DNA of 64,000 bases from CBDCUC01 sp965222485. GTDB lineage: Bacteria; Pseudomonadota; Alphaproteobacteria; Rhizobiales; Hyphomicrobiaceae. The stretch spans positions 1 to 64,000 of the forward strand of contig CBDCUC010000040.1 in NCBI GenBank assembly GCA_965222485.1. Direction: 5' to 3'. Below are positions 27,795 through 37,511 of the stretch, one piece after another. The translations under genes were made by a program, and so were the position numbers. Below the pieces are notes generated by a model that worked only from the letters and a program-made list of their open reading frames with translations, did not search any database and was not told the DNA's origin. Numbering within the stretch: the first letter of the stretch is position 1; every line of letters starts with the position of its first letter.

Positions 27795-28100
27795 ATGACC
27801 AGGCAATGTGAGCTAACAGGCAAACTGCCGTTGTTCGGCCAAAAACGAAGCCATGCGGAAAATAAGTCCAAACGCAAGTTTCTGCCGAACCTTTGCAATG
27901 TGACCTTGATCAGCGACACGCTGGGCCGCAGTTTCCGCCTGCGCATATCCGCCCACGCCCTGAAGTCGGTCGAGCATCGGGGCGGCCTGGATGCATACCT
28001 TCTGAAAGCACGCGACGAAGAACTGTCTGACCGTTGCTTGAAACTGAAGCGCGAGATCAAGAAAGCGAACAAGGAAGCCGAAACCGCTTCGGCCGCTTGA
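27795..28100 (+). CDS. rpmB: 50S ribosomal protein L28
   Basis: 101 residues. The ATG at 27795 follows GGAGGAG and begins MTRQCELTGKLPLFGQKRSH, the usual L28 start; an earlier in-frame ATG at 27771 only adds eight residues. KSKRKFLPNLCNVTLISDTL and FRLRISAHALKSVEHRGGLD are L28 motifs. L28 is a structural protein of the large ribosomal subunit. It is a single-gene transcript with its own promoter and terminator. Confidence 0.97.
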   Translation: MTRQCELTGKLPLFGQKRSHAENKSKRKFLPNLCNVTLISDTLGRSFRLRISAHALKSVEHRGGLDAYLLKARDEELSDRCLKLKREIKKANKEAETASAA

Positions 28101-28158
28101 CTGCTCTTTATAAGAGGGACCACATCCCGGGTCCCGATGATCTGGAAGTGATCCACCA

Positions 28159-28197
28159 AGGGCCGACCCCGATCTACATCGGGCTGGCCCTTTTTAA
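28159..28197 (+). terminator. rho-independent terminator of rpmB
   Basis: Stem AGGGCC-CCCGAT with loop CTAC and return arm ATCGGG-GGCCCT, followed by TTTTT. It lies 58 bases after the rpmB stop. Confidence 0.9.
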
Positions 28198-28215
28198 TTT
28201 CTGACGAAGGTCTTT

Positions 28216-29322
28216 TCACTTCCCGCTTTTTTTGAGTGCCTTATCTGTCAGTCGGAACTGCAGCAGCACGGTACGCTGCAGGAAGCGGTTGAAGTTGTCG
28301 TCGGAGATAAGCGTGACGATGGTCTCTCCGTTGCGACCTTCGTGCACCGCAATGCCCTCCATATTATCGATCTGCTGGGCAAGGTCGGCTTCCATCAGCA
28401 CATGACCCTTTATCTTCGCCCCCGGCCGCAAGGCTTGAGCACTGACATAACGGATGCGCATCTTGACGCCTTCCGTCCAGCGGAAGCGGCGTTCGAGAAG
28501 CAGCATACCGCCACCAGGCAAGGCAGCAGAATCCGTCACATCGAAACCACCGACATCTACAATTTTGAAAGGCCGCGCTTTGCCGCGGATCCAGATCCAG
28601 CCTGTATGGTTGCCATTCGCATCGTGCATGCGTTCTGAGATGGCGACAACGGCTCCCTTGAGGGAGCCTGCCTTCAAAACTGTCACGGCCTCAAAGCCCT
28701 TCATGGAATTCATGCGTGGACCGTTTCGTGCCGGGCGCAGATACGACTTCGGCGCCGACAACCCGCGCTCTGAAATATCGAAACGGCCGATGCGATGGTT
28801 CTGCTCGAATGCAATGAGAAGCTTGCCACGTTGAACCGTGCCGCCGACCAAAGCAACTGCCTCAGCGTCCCTGTCCCGGTTCCGCCTCAACGTGGAATTG
28901 TTGAGCGCCTTAAGCGGCCCCATACGCACTTTGGAAAGTGCCGATGGCTTGCCGTCAACATAATCCAATCGGGCCGTGAGCCATGTCCCCCCGTCGGACA
29001 CGGCAATCAACCGGCGACCATCCCGGTCCAGTGCAAGCCCGGACCATCCTCCAAAATTCTCTGCCTTGGATTTGAGTGTAAGGCCACCGATGAACTCAAG
29101 CGCACCAAATGTCCGCCGCGATGCATTCAGTTTATCAAAGCTGGCAATTCTACTCGCGGATACGGGAATGTATGCGGTCTTAAGATGACGCGGGCTTGGC
29201 TTCGATATCGCGGACATGACCTCTTCGCCCATGAGCGATGCCATGACAGAGATCAGCAAACCGCAAGTGAGTAATTTCGGACCCAACTTCCTTAGTGCGA
29301 GCCCATCGCTCATCCGCCACAT
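28216..29322 (-). CDS. esterase-like activity of phytase family protein
   Basis: 368 residues. A hydrophobic signal segment (LLTCGLLISVMASLMG) suggests export to the periplasm. The body shows the beta-propeller-like phytase_like family pattern: GLTLKSKAENFGGWSGLALD, DGRRLIAVSDGGTW, MNSMKGFEAVTVL, QIDNMEGIAVHE and LISDDNFN. Members are annotated for esterase-like activity, but the substrate is unknown. It lies 75 bases after cobT on the same strand and may be in its operon. The start could be the ATG three codons in. Confidence 0.9.
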   Translation of the reverse strand: MWRMSDGLALRKLGPKLLTCGLLISVMASLMGEEVMSAISKPSPRHLKTAYIPVSASRIASFDKLNASRRTFGALEFIGGLTLKSKAENFGGWSGLALDRDGRRLIAVSDGGTWLTARLDYVDGKPSALSKVRMGPLKALNNSTLRRNRDRDAEAVALVGGTVQRGKLLIAFEQNHRIGRFDISERGLSAPKSYLRPARNGPRMNSMKGFEAVTVLKAGSLKGAVVAISERMHDANGNHTGWIWIRGKARPFKIVDVGGFDVTDSAALPGGGMLLLERRFRWTEGVKMRIRYVSAQALRPGAKIKGHVLMEADLAQQIDNMEGIAVHEGRNGETIVTLISDDNFNRFLQRTVLLQFRLTDKALKKSGK

Positions 29323-29397
29323 ACCTGTCCGCCAAATGTTTGAGAAGTCGTTGGGCCCTGGCCCTACGCGTCACAATCCAACACCGGCATACTCTGC

Positions 29398-31299
29398 CTA
29401 GCCTTGCGCCGCACGTCGTCTGCCACCTTGTGTGCGCTCACTCACTGAACTGTCCTTGCGCCGGCCAACCTCAAACAGCTCCAACAGCTTATCCGTCATA
29501 GCACCCGCCAATTCCGACGGATCTGTGATCGTGACAGCACTGCGGTAATAACGCGTTACGTCATGCCCGATACCGATCGCAATTAGCTCGGCCGGACTGT
29601 GCGTTTCGATCTCTTCAATTACTTGGCGCAAGTGATGATCGAGATAGAGCGTACCGTTGGCCGACGTCGTCGTATCATCCACCGGGGCGCCATCAGAAAT
29701 CATCATGAGAATGCGGCGCTGCTCAGGCCGCGCCAGCAGTCTCCGGTGTGCCCACACAAGTGCTTCGCCATCGATATTCTCTTTGAGCATCCCTTCGCGC
29801 ATCATCAGCGCCAGCGATGTCTTCGCCCGCCGCCAGGGTGCGTCGGCACGCTTGTAGACGATATGGCGCAGATCGTTGAGACGACCCGGCTGGGCCGGCT
29901 TTCCCATCTGCACCCATTTTTCGTTCGACTTACCGCCCTTCCACGCGCGTGTCGTGAAACCGAGAATCTCGACCTTGACGCCGCAACGCTCCAGCGTACG
30001 CGCCAGGATGTCCGCACAGCACGCCGCAACCATGATCGGCCGGCCACGCATGGAGCCGGAATTGTCGATAAGAAGCGTCACGACAGTGTCGCGAAATTCT
30101 GTGTCTCTCTCGCGCTTGAACGACAATGGCGCGGTCGGATCGACAACGATCCGCGTCAATCTACCCGCATCCAGCACTCCTTCGTCCAGATCGAAATCCC
30201 ACGCCCGGTCCTGCTGTGCCAACAGCCTGCGCTGTAATTTGTTGGCGAGTCGCGCAACGACGCTGACCAGACCTTCCAGCTCTTGATCAAGAAACGTGCG
30301 TAACCGCGTCAACTCGTCGGGAGTGGACAAGTCATCAGCCGCAACTTCTTCGTCGAACTCGGTCGTAAAAACGCTGTACCCGAAGGCGTCCGGGTCATCG
30401 AGAACCGACGTGTTAGGCCGCCACGGCTCACCAGAATCGGCCTGCTGCGGCGCGTCTGTGTCCTGCTCCAACTGGTCGGACGGAGCCTCTTCGCCACTTT
30501 GTGTTTCATCTCCCAGTTCGCCATCGCCGAGCACTTGGTCGCTGGCCTGCTCCAGGTCCGTCGCACCGTCTTCGCTCTCCTCGGCCTGTTCGTCCTCGCC
30601 CTGAGATTCGCTATCGTCGGTATCCTCTTCGCTCTCCTCCGTTTCAGAGGGTGAAAAGTCCTGCCCCAGATCAAGCGCTTCGAGAAGCTCCCGCAACGCC
30701 AATCCAAAATCCGCCTGATCCTCTACCGTGGCCGCCAGCTTCGACAAAGCGACCGTGCCGCGCCCTTCAACCAGCGGCCTCCAGCACTCGACAATGGATC
30801 GCGCGGTAACCGGTGGTTTCCTGCCGGTCAGCTTCTCCCGCACGATCAACGCCAACGCCTGGTCAAGCGGCGCATCTTCGCGCCGGTTCACACTCGCGAA
30901 ACGGCCGTGCGCAAACTGGTCCTCAAGCTTTGCAGCGAGATTGTCAGCCATTCCTGACATTCGATTAGCGCCCAGCGCCTCCACCCGTGCACGTTCGACA
31001 GCTTCGAACACATCACGTGCCGGACCGGCATCAGGCGCGATGCGCGCATGGATCTTGCGGTCATGGCATGCAGCCGTCAGCGCCAGACTGTCGGCCCATC
31101 CCCGCACGACGGCAACTTCACGAGGCGAGGGTATTCTTGATGGCTCTGGCAACTGCGCGGTGTTCCCGGCAATCTCAGGCTGCCCGGACCCATAGGCTAC
31201 GCTCAAATCGCGACTGCCGGCCACCGAACGCACGCAAACGCCGACCGCCCGCTTGAACGGTTCGGCAGGAGAATTCTTGTTGTTTGAAGAAAACGACAA
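29398..31299 (-). CDS. cobT: cobaltochelatase subunit CobT
   Basis: 633 residues, the usual length. A C-terminal von Willebrand A domain carries the MIDAS motif LLIDNSGSMRGRP and ILGFTTRAWKGG. The middle (about 215-300) is strongly acidic, as in known CobT proteins. With CobS it forms the ATPase chaperone ring that lets CobN insert cobalt into hydrogenobyrinic acid a,c-diamide in aerobic vitamin B12 synthesis. It follows cobS by about 100 bases. cobN is not in the window. Confidence 0.96.
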   Translation of the reverse strand: MSFSSNNKNSPAEPFKRAVGVCVRSVAGSRDLSVAYGSGQPEIAGNTAQLPEPSRIPSPREVAVVRGWADSLALTAACHDRKIHARIAPDAGPARDVFEAVERARVEALGANRMSGMADNLAAKLEDQFAHGRFASVNRREDAPLDQALALIVREKLTGRKPPVTARSIVECWRPLVEGRGTVALSKLAATVEDQADFGLALRELLEALDLGQDFSPSETEESEEDTDDSESQGEDEQAEESEDGATDLEQASDQVLGDGELGDETQSGEEAPSDQLEQDTDAPQQADSGEPWRPNTSVLDDPDAFGYSVFTTEFDEEVAADDLSTPDELTRLRTFLDQELEGLVSVVARLANKLQRRLLAQQDRAWDFDLDEGVLDAGRLTRIVVDPTAPLSFKRERDTEFRDTVVTLLIDNSGSMRGRPIMVAACCADILARTLERCGVKVEILGFTTRAWKGGKSNEKWVQMGKPAQPGRLNDLRHIVYKRADAPWRRAKTSLALMMREGMLKENIDGEALVWAHRRLLARPEQRRILMMISDGAPVDDTTTSANGTLYLDHHLRQVIEEIETHSPAELIAIGIGHDVTRYYRSAVTITDPSELAGAMTDKLLELFEVGRRKDSSVSERTQGGRRRAAQG

Positions 31300-31400
31300 G
31301 TCGGCCCAGCCTCCACGCTGGTCATTAAAGTTGGCGCGAACCGCCGCGTTTACCCGTCAAAGTGCCACGACGCCTACTCCTCATGGTAGCGTCCCTACGA

Positions 31401-32408
31401 TCACGAAAGCGATATGTTGGCCGCACTCTCAGGCAGTTCCACTCCGAAAGACCTTTGATAAAACTCAGCAACGACCGGGCGTTCCAGCTCATCGCACTTG
31501 TTGAGAAAGGTCAGCCGGAACGCAAAGCCGACATCTTCGAAAATCTCCGCGTTCTCCGCCCAGGTCATGACCGTACGAGGGCTCATAACAGTAGACAGAT
31601 CGCCGTTGATGAATGCCTGGCGTGTCAAATCCGCAACCCGCACCATTGCAGAGACTTCTTTTTTCTTTTGCGCGCTTTTGGCGAATGATTTGACCTTTGA
31701 CAAAACAATGCCGACCTCGTCGTCATGTGGCAGATAATTCAAGGTCGCCACAATGGACCACCGGTCCATTTGCCCTTGGTTGATCTGCTGCGTGCCGTGG
31801 TAAAGCCCCGACGTATCTCCAAGACCGATCGTGTTTGTTGTTGCAAACAACCGAAACGAGGGATGTGGTCGGATTACCTTTGACTGATCCAAAAGCGTGA
31901 GCTTTCCCGACACTTCAAGCACGCGCTGAATGACGAACATAACATCCGGCCGTCCGGCATCATACTCGTCGAACACGAGCGCAGTGTTCGATTGCAAGGC
32001 GAAGGGGAGAATACCTTCGCGGAACTCGGTCACCTGCTGACCATCACGCAACACAATTGCGTCCTTGCCGACCAGATCAATACGGCTCACGTGACTGTCC
32101 AAATTAACACGCACACACGGCCAGTTTAGACGTGCTGCAACTTGCTCAATGTGCGTTGACTTACCGGTCCCGTGATAACCCTGAATCATGACACGCCGGT
32201 TGTGTTTGAAACCAGCAAGTATCGCCAGCGTGACGTCCCTGTTGAATAGATAATCCGTATCAAGGTCCGGCACGTGTTCGTCAGATTGCGAAAAAGCTGG
32301 AACCTCCAGATCGCTATCGATACCGAACACGTCACGAACTGAGATCAACGTGTCGGGCAGCGCAACATCTGGTGTGCCGTCCTTATGGGCAACAGCGCGC
32401 ATGGTCAT
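31401..32408 (-). CDS. cobS: cobaltochelatase subunit CobS
   Basis: 335 residues. AAA+ ATPase with Walker A GYHGTGKSTHIEQVAARL, Walker B ALVFDEYDAG and sensor region LFATTNTIGLGDTSGLYHGT. It is the ATPase partner of CobT in the aerobic cobalt chelatase. The start MTMRAVAHKDG follows CAGGAACC. First gene of the cobS-cobT pair. Confidence 0.97.
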   Translation of the reverse strand: MTMRAVAHKDGTPDVALPDTLISVRDVFGIDSDLEVPAFSQSDEHVPDLDTDYLFNRDVTLAILAGFKHNRRVMIQGYHGTGKSTHIEQVAARLNWPCVRVNLDSHVSRIDLVGKDAIVLRDGQQVTEFREGILPFALQSNTALVFDEYDAGRPDVMFVIQRVLEVSGKLTLLDQSKVIRPHPSFRLFATTNTIGLGDTSGLYHGTQQINQGQMDRWSIVATLNYLPHDDEVGIVLSKVKSFAKSAQKKKEVSAMVRVADLTRQAFINGDLSTVMSPRTVMTWAENAEIFEDVGFAFRLTFLNKCDELERPVVAEFYQRSFGVELPESAANISLS

Positions 32409-32716
32409 GTTTCGTGGGGTTCCTGATTATTAGCGTTGTTTAAGGCCATCGGCCAACCAGCACCGATGACACTCCCTGTGCGGCAGGTCAATGCCGCCTG
32501 AAGCCGCTACCGAACTAACCGGCCCGCGATAGGCCGAATTCCGGCACCCTGATCGAATTCCCAAGAACGCCGACGCAGATTCTATTGAGACAAGGGCAAC
32601 GTCTGATTGGGAACCCTAGCCGAATAGCACGACAATCCTTTAGTGGACGCAAAACCTTACGCAGCATCCGATAGAACGGATCCAGCAAACATCGAAGCCT
32701 CGCAAAAGCGCCGCTG
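32409..32716. other. 308-base gap between the J-domain gene and cobS
   Basis: Both flanking genes are on the minus strand, so this gap holds the cobS leader. TAATAAT just before cobS could be a -10 element. No gene is seen; overlapping frames here are shadows of the J-domain gene. Confidence 0.4.
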
Positions 32717-33346
32717 TCAGGCCAGTCCCGCCTGCTTGAGATAATTATACGCCTGGATGATCTCGCGCAACTTGTCCTCTGAACGGGTATCCCCGCCATT
32801 GGCGTCCGGATGGTGCTGTTTGACCAGTTCCTTAAAGCGGGCCTTGATCTCATCTTTATTGGCCCGTTCACCAAGATGCATGACATCAAGCGACTTGCGC
32901 TCCAGGGGCTTGAGCTTACGCCTCCGCTCACGCGATTCAGCCCGCTGCTTCTTGGCTCGGGAGGCAAAAAAACCATGTGGATCGTTGGTGTTGAGCCCGG
33001 CACCGCCACCCGCACCAGCTTTCTCGCTGCCCTCGGGGCCTGCATTGGCCCCCACCTTCCATGTCGGCCTGTGACCTGTCATCGCGTCCTTCTGGAAATC
33101 GATGACCTCTGAGTCGCTCATGCCGTCGAAATAGTTGTAATTTGCGTTGTATTGGCGCACATGGTCCACACAGAAGTTGAAATACTCGCCCTCGCGGCCA
33201 CGACCCTTCGGGGCGCGGTGCGAACCTTTCTTGTCACACCCCCGCCACTGGCACGGCGGATGGTCGCCGCCATGATCTCGGCCTTTCCCTTTGCGCCTCT
33301 TGGAGGCGACGCGAATGGAATCGAAATATTTGGACTGCAGCTTCAT
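32717..33346 (-). CDS. J domain-containing molecular chaperone
   Basis: 209 residues from the ATG at 33346 (MKLQSKYFDSIRV); a longer frame from 33394 is possible. The N-terminal part has the conserved RGCDKKGSHRAPKGR and EYFNFCVDHVRQYN, a small Cys/His motif typical of this alphaproteobacterial family. The C-terminal J domain has the HPD tripeptide (KQHHPDANGGD), which stimulates DnaK ATPase. It lies between bolA and cobS, a familiar Hyphomicrobiales order, and is divergent from bolA. Confidence 0.92.
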   Translation of the reverse strand: MKLQSKYFDSIRVASKRRKGKGRDHGGDHPPCQWRGCDKKGSHRAPKGRGREGEYFNFCVDHVRQYNANYNYFDGMSDSEVIDFQKDAMTGHRPTWKVGANAGPEGSEKAGAGGGAGLNTNDPHGFFASRAKKQRAESRERRRKLKPLERKSLDVMHLGERANKDEIKARFKELVKQHHPDANGGDTRSEDKLREIIQAYNYLKQAGLA

Positions 33347-33469
33347 GGACCAAATTATTATCTGAGCAAAGCAACGACACAAGCCATGACCCATGCCTAC
33401 CGCCCGCGAGTTGCCGTAAGGCCATAAGTCAACGATCGAAGCACCCTAGATTGAACGAAAGGATACTTT

Positions 33470-33745
33470 ATGAGCATCGAGTCAAAGATGCGTGAAAAAC
33501 TGATGCTCGCACTTGAGCCTACACGGCTTGACTTGATCAACGAAAGTGAACTTCACGCCGGCCATCGCTCATCGCCAGGCACCGGTCACAGCCACTTTCG
33601 CCTCCTTATCGTATCTCCCGCCTTCACTGGCAAGACCCGGCTCGAACGTCAGCGACTGGTCAACGGCATCCTGAGCGAAGAACTCTCTGGCACCATTCAC
33701 GCACTCGCCATGTCAACCTTCGCACCGGGAGAACAGATCCAATAG
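33470..33745 (+). CDS. BolA family protein
   Basis: 91 residues; ATG after GAAAGGATAC. It shows the BolA fold: LDLINESELHAGH, HSHFRLLIVSPAFTGKTRLE and GTIHALAMSTFAPGE. BolA proteins pair with monothiol glutaredoxins in iron-sulfur handling and also affect cell shape. It is convergent with the CorC-type gene, with only 10 bases between the stops. Confidence 0.94.
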   Translation: MSIESKMREKLMLALEPTRLDLINESELHAGHRSSPGTGHSHFRLLIVSPAFTGKTRLERQRLVNGILSEELSGTIHALAMSTFAPGEQIQ

Positions 33746-33755
33746 CCGGTTACAA

Positions 33756-35066
33756 CTACGATGGCCTGGCGGCCTCTTTGATCTGCGACGCACGTGCCTC
33801 ATCTGCAAGCGGCTTGATGCGCAATGCCGTGATCTTGTTGCGGTTCTTGCGCAATATCTCAAACCGGTAGCCGTAAAATGTAAATGCCTGTCCAGGCTCT
33901 GGAATAATCTGCGCCTCATGAATGACGAGCCCGGCAGCCGTTGTCGCTTCCTCATCCGGTAGCGTCCAGTCCATCTGCCTGTTTAAGTCACGGATGGGCA
34001 CTGACCCATCAACATTTACGGTTCCATCCGCTTGCGGTCTAATCGCCGAATCATGCTCGTCATGTTCGTCGGCGATCTGACCGACAATCTCCTCCAGAAT
34101 GTCCTCAAGCGTAATGAGGCCCTGCACTTCACCGTATTCGTCGACCGCAAGTGCCAACTGGGATTTGCCAAGCAGAAACGCGTTGAGTTGTGTTCGCAGA
34201 CTTGTTGTATCAGGCACAAACCAAGGCTCTTTCGCGATACTCATGATATCGAGCTGATCGACCTTCCATTCAGTCCTGCCCAGCGCACCGAGCAAGTCTT
34301 TGGTATGCAGGATTCCAACAATGTTCTCCGGCTCATCGCGCCACACTGGAATTCGACTGTATTGCGTTTTCAAGACTTCATCGACGATCTTTTCAGGCGG
34401 ATCGTCGACATTTACCGTCTCCATCTTGGTGCGGTGGACCATAATGTCGATCACATCCAAATGATTGAGATCAAGAACACCACCAAGCATGTGCGCATCG
34501 CCTTTGGCAACGCCGCCTTCCAATGTTTGCAATTCGATTGTGCCGCGGATCTCTTCGTGCGGAGCAAGAATATTCGCCTTGTCGTCATCCAGCGACGGCG
34601 TAAGCTTCAACAGCTGCGCAACGACAAACTCCGTCATTTTCGTCAGCGGTCGCAGCAGGTCAATCAGCACTTCCATAACCGGCGCGACTGTCAGCGCAAA
34701 CCGGTCTGAATAGGCAAGCGCGAACGTCTTTGGCAGTACTTCGGCAAAGATCACGACGAGTAGCGTTAGCCCTATCGTCGCATACGCGACGCCAACCTCA
34801 CCGAACAAGCCTATCAGCAGGCTGGTCGTGAGGGCGGAAGCAAGAATGTTCACCAGATTGTTGCCGAGCAGAACTGTTCCGATAATCCGCTCAGGCGCTG
34901 ACAATAGCCGGTTCACCAATCCGGCGGTCTTATTGCCCTCTTGCTCCATCGCATGCATGCGCGCACGCGACACCGCCGTTAGCGCCGTCTCCGATCCCGA
35001 GAAGAATGCGGACAGCACCACAAGCAATACGACAACAAAAAGTGTGAGAACGATCTCCAACATCAC
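33756..35066 (-). CDS. HlyC/CorC family (CNNM-type) transporter
   Basis: 436 residues. N-terminal DUF21/CNNM membrane domain (LTLFVVVLLVVLSAFFSGSE, then two or three further spans), a CBS pair (IMVHRTKMETVN and LKTQYSRIPVWRDEPENIV), and a C-terminal CorC_HlyC domain (DLNRQMDWTLPDEEATTAAG). Such proteins are linked to magnesium or cobalt efflux. Lies between bolA and aroB in the conserved block. Confidence 0.94.
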   Translation of the reverse strand: MMLEIVLTLFVVVLLVVLSAFFSGSETALTAVSRARMHAMEQEGNKTAGLVNRLLSAPERIIGTVLLGNNLVNILASALTTSLLIGLFGEVGVAYATIGLTLLVVIFAEVLPKTFALAYSDRFALTVAPVMEVLIDLLRPLTKMTEFVVAQLLKLTPSLDDDKANILAPHEEIRGTIELQTLEGGVAKGDAHMLGGVLDLNHLDVIDIMVHRTKMETVNVDDPPEKIVDEVLKTQYSRIPVWRDEPENIVGILHTKDLLGALGRTEWKVDQLDIMSIAKEPWFVPDTTSLRTQLNAFLLGKSQLALAVDEYGEVQGLITLEDILEEIVGQIADEHDEHDSAIRPQADGTVNVDGSVPIRDLNRQMDWTLPDEEATTAAGLVIHEAQIIPEPGQAFTFYGYRFEILRKNRNKITALRIKPLADEARASQIKEAARPS

Positions 35067-35222
35067 GCTTTGCTACAAACTAAAGACGACGGCTGACGGG
35101 CCAAATCTGGCCCATGTTGCCGACCGGATCGGCGAGCCTACCACAGCGAGTTTTCCCAGAGACTTAACGCATTCTTTGCCAATACAGCCCACATGCCATC
35201 CGGTGCCGTCACAGACTGCCAC

Positions 35223-36389
35223 TCACGCACCTGCAGGCTCAAGTGTTAAGTCTTTCTCCAAGAAAGCCCTTAGATCACTGATATCAATATCATCGGCCAC
35301 AAATGCGTCCCCGATACCTCGCACCAGTATGAACACCAGCCGACCCGCACGGACCTTCTTATCCTGGCCCATCAGCTCTACCAAAGTCTCGCAATCCGGA
35401 ATGTCTCCACCGGGTATCTCAGCCACTGTCATCGGCAGACCGATCGCCTTCATATGGGCGCCAACCCGCGCCGCCGTGCCTTGCGGACATATTCCGAGTT
35501 GCTCCGAAAAACGAAATGCCATTGCCATCCCGATTGCGACGCCTTCGCCATGCAGAAGCCGGTCACTGTAGCCCGTCCAGGCTTCAAGGGCATGGCCGAA
35601 CGTGTGTCCCAGGTTGAGCAGTGCACGTACGCCTGACTCCCTTTCGTCTGCCAGGACGACCTTTGCCTTGGCCTTGACGCTGGTTTCAATCGCACGTGCC
35701 AGCACCGCTTCTTCATGCTGGAAAATGCCAGACGAATTACGCTCCAGCCAGTCAAAGAAAGCCGCATCGCCTAAAAGGCCGTACTTTACAACTTCCGCAT
35801 AACCAGCACGCATCTCCCGTTCAGGCAGCGTTTTCAAAACTTCTGTATCCGCCAGAACCAAGCTTGGCTGATGGAAGGCTCCTATCAAATTCTTACCTTG
35901 TGGCGTGTTGATACCGGTCTTTCCACCGACAGAAGAATCAACTTGTGCCAACAGGGACGTCGGCACCTGCACGAACTTGACGCCACGCCTGAGAATTGCC
36001 GCAGCAAAGCCAGCCAAATCGCCGATCACACCGCCACCGAACGCAGCAACGATATCGCCACGCTCCAAACCCATTTCAAGGAGCTGCTCGCTCAGATCCG
36101 CGAGCACGGGAAAACTCTTGGTGGCCTCTCCGGCTGGAAGCGCTACCGATCCCTTAAGGCGTCCCTCGGCACGCAATGATGCTTCCAGCTCGGCTAAGTG
36201 GTAGCGAGCCACATTCGCGTCAGTCACGATACCGCACTTCGCCTTGCCCGTCTGCGCAGCGATCAGTCGGCCTGCGTGGCGCAACAGGCCGCGGCCGATC
36301 AAAACATCATACGACCGTCCCGGCAGCTCCACCGGAACGCGGCGTACATTTTCAGGCATTGCAGCAAGCGAGTTTACAACAGTAGGCAT
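35223..36389 (-). CDS. aroB: 3-dehydroquinate synthase
   Basis: 388 residues. The NAD-binding loop GGGVIGDLAGFAAA, KTGINTPQGKNLIGAFHQP and the metal-binding LNLGHTFGHALE are all present. It converts DAHP to 3-dehydroquinate in the shikimate pathway. It follows aroK on the same strand with about 146 bases between, the usual aroK-aroB pair in this order. Confidence 0.97.
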   Translation of the reverse strand: MPTVVNSLAAMPENVRRVPVELPGRSYDVLIGRGLLRHAGRLIAAQTGKAKCGIVTDANVARYHLAELEASLRAEGRLKGSVALPAGEATKSFPVLADLSEQLLEMGLERGDIVAAFGGGVIGDLAGFAAAILRRGVKFVQVPTSLLAQVDSSVGGKTGINTPQGKNLIGAFHQPSLVLADTEVLKTLPEREMRAGYAEVVKYGLLGDAAFFDWLERNSSGIFQHEEAVLARAIETSVKAKAKVVLADERESGVRALLNLGHTFGHALEAWTGYSDRLLHGEGVAIGMAMAFRFSEQLGICPQGTAARVGAHMKAIGLPMTVAEIPGGDIPDCETLVELMGQDKKVRAGRLVFILVRGIGDAFVADDIDISDLRAFLEKDLTLEPAGA

Positions 36390-36535
36390 TAGCTCTGGTT
36401 TTCAGCCTGTCGTCTTGTCCCAGGCCCGATTGCCATCGCAATAGACCGGAAAGAATTGTCTTTGTGCATTTTTTTGCGTGGCGGAGTCGAACGCTCTAGG
36501 ATGCCGCCAATAAGCCCTACGTATCAGAGGTTGGT

Positions 36536-37093
36536 TCATTCCTTCAACTTCCGCCGCAGCGCATCGACAATCTCCAACACGATTGCGTCATGAGGCACAT
36601 CGCGGCTGCTGATCGTAATATCGGCGGTTGCATAAACCGGATAGCGCTCATCCATCAACCGGCGCATCACAGCTTCCGGGTCGCCGGTTTTCAAAAGCGG
36701 CCTGTTGTCCCGGCGTGCAACCCGCCGCATCAGTACCGGCATATCAGCTTTTAGCCAGACGGATATACCCGCATTTGCAACGTTCGAGCGTGTTTCCTCG
36801 TTCATAAAAGCACCGCCGCCGGTTGCCAGCACCTGTGGGCCGTCACCCAAGAGGCGCGCGATAACTTTGCGTTCACCGTGGCGGAACTCCTCCTCACCAT
36901 GGTCCTCAAAGATTTCGCCGATGGACTTATCCGCAGCCTTCTCAATCTCCTCATCAGCATCTACGAACGGCAAACCAAGCCGCACCGCCAGTCGCCGCCC
37001 GATGGCCGACTTGCCGCAGCCCATTAATCCCACAAGCACGACGGAACGTTGGCCCAGCGCTTCGCGAATCGCTCCAGCTGTCTTAGAGTTCAT
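36536..37093 (-). CDS. aroK: shikimate kinase
   Basis: About 185 residues from the ATG at 37093, which has CAGGGC seven bases upstream; an in-frame ATG at 37129 adds 12 residues. The P-loop GLMGCGKSAIGR, FVDADEEIE, GGGAFM and RRVARRDNRPLLKTGDPE mark it as AroK. It phosphorylates shikimate at the 3-hydroxyl. First gene of the aroK-aroB pair. Confidence 0.96.
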   Translation of the reverse strand: MNSKTAGAIREALGQRSVVLVGLMGCGKSAIGRRLAVRLGLPFVDADEEIEKAADKSIGEIFEDHGEEEFRHGERKVIARLLGDGPQVLATGGGAFMNEETRSNVANAGISVWLKADMPVLMRRVARRDNRPLLKTGDPEAVMRRLMDERYPVYATADITISSRDVPHDAIVLEIVDALRRKLKE

Positions 37094-37354
37094 TTGCTTG
37101 CCCTGTCGGGTGAAGCCGAACCGGATCATGTTGACATCATTGCCTGCAAAAACTCGCGCACTATATCGACAGGTGCACAGTGGCTATATGGGAACGTGAC
37201 TTGACCACTAAACTTCAGAACGCTCATTTTCAGATTAGAACGGGTACCAGTGTTGTGCTATTCCACGCCGCGAAAGGCGTTTTGTGCCACGGCCACCGGC
37301 ATATTTCAGCCAATTTGCAGCGAAGACATAGCGCATGGGAGCGATTGAGACAAA

Positions 37355-37498
37355 ATGCCTAGTCTTTTCAGGTTTCTCTTCATTGTCGGTTCGCTGGCGG
37401 CCATCGTATTCGGCAGTATGTACCTCCTAGCCACTTACCTGGAACCCGAACCGCAGGAAGTCTCTGAATCCATTGGCACGATTAAGACGAGCAAGTAG
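37355..37498 (+). CDS. small conserved membrane peptide, 47 residues
   Basis: The ATG at 37355 begins MPSLFRFLFIVGSLAAIVFG, a single membrane span, followed by LLATYLEPEPQEVSES and a short polar tail. It is divergent from aroK. Small proteins of this pattern (span, then LATxxEPxPxE) commonly sit between aroK and xerD in Hyphomicrobiales, which supports it as a real gene. Function unknown; its end overlaps the possible start of the next gene. Confidence 0.8.
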   Translation: MPSLFRFLFIVGSLAAIVFGSMYLLATYLEPEPQEVSESIGTIKTSK

Positions 37499-37511
37499 GA
37501 ACCGGTTCCCC

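Noticed and set aside
27416..28219. 267-codon minus-strand frame spanning rpmB
   Set aside because: It covers rpmB, its promoter and its terminator, all well supported on the plus strand.
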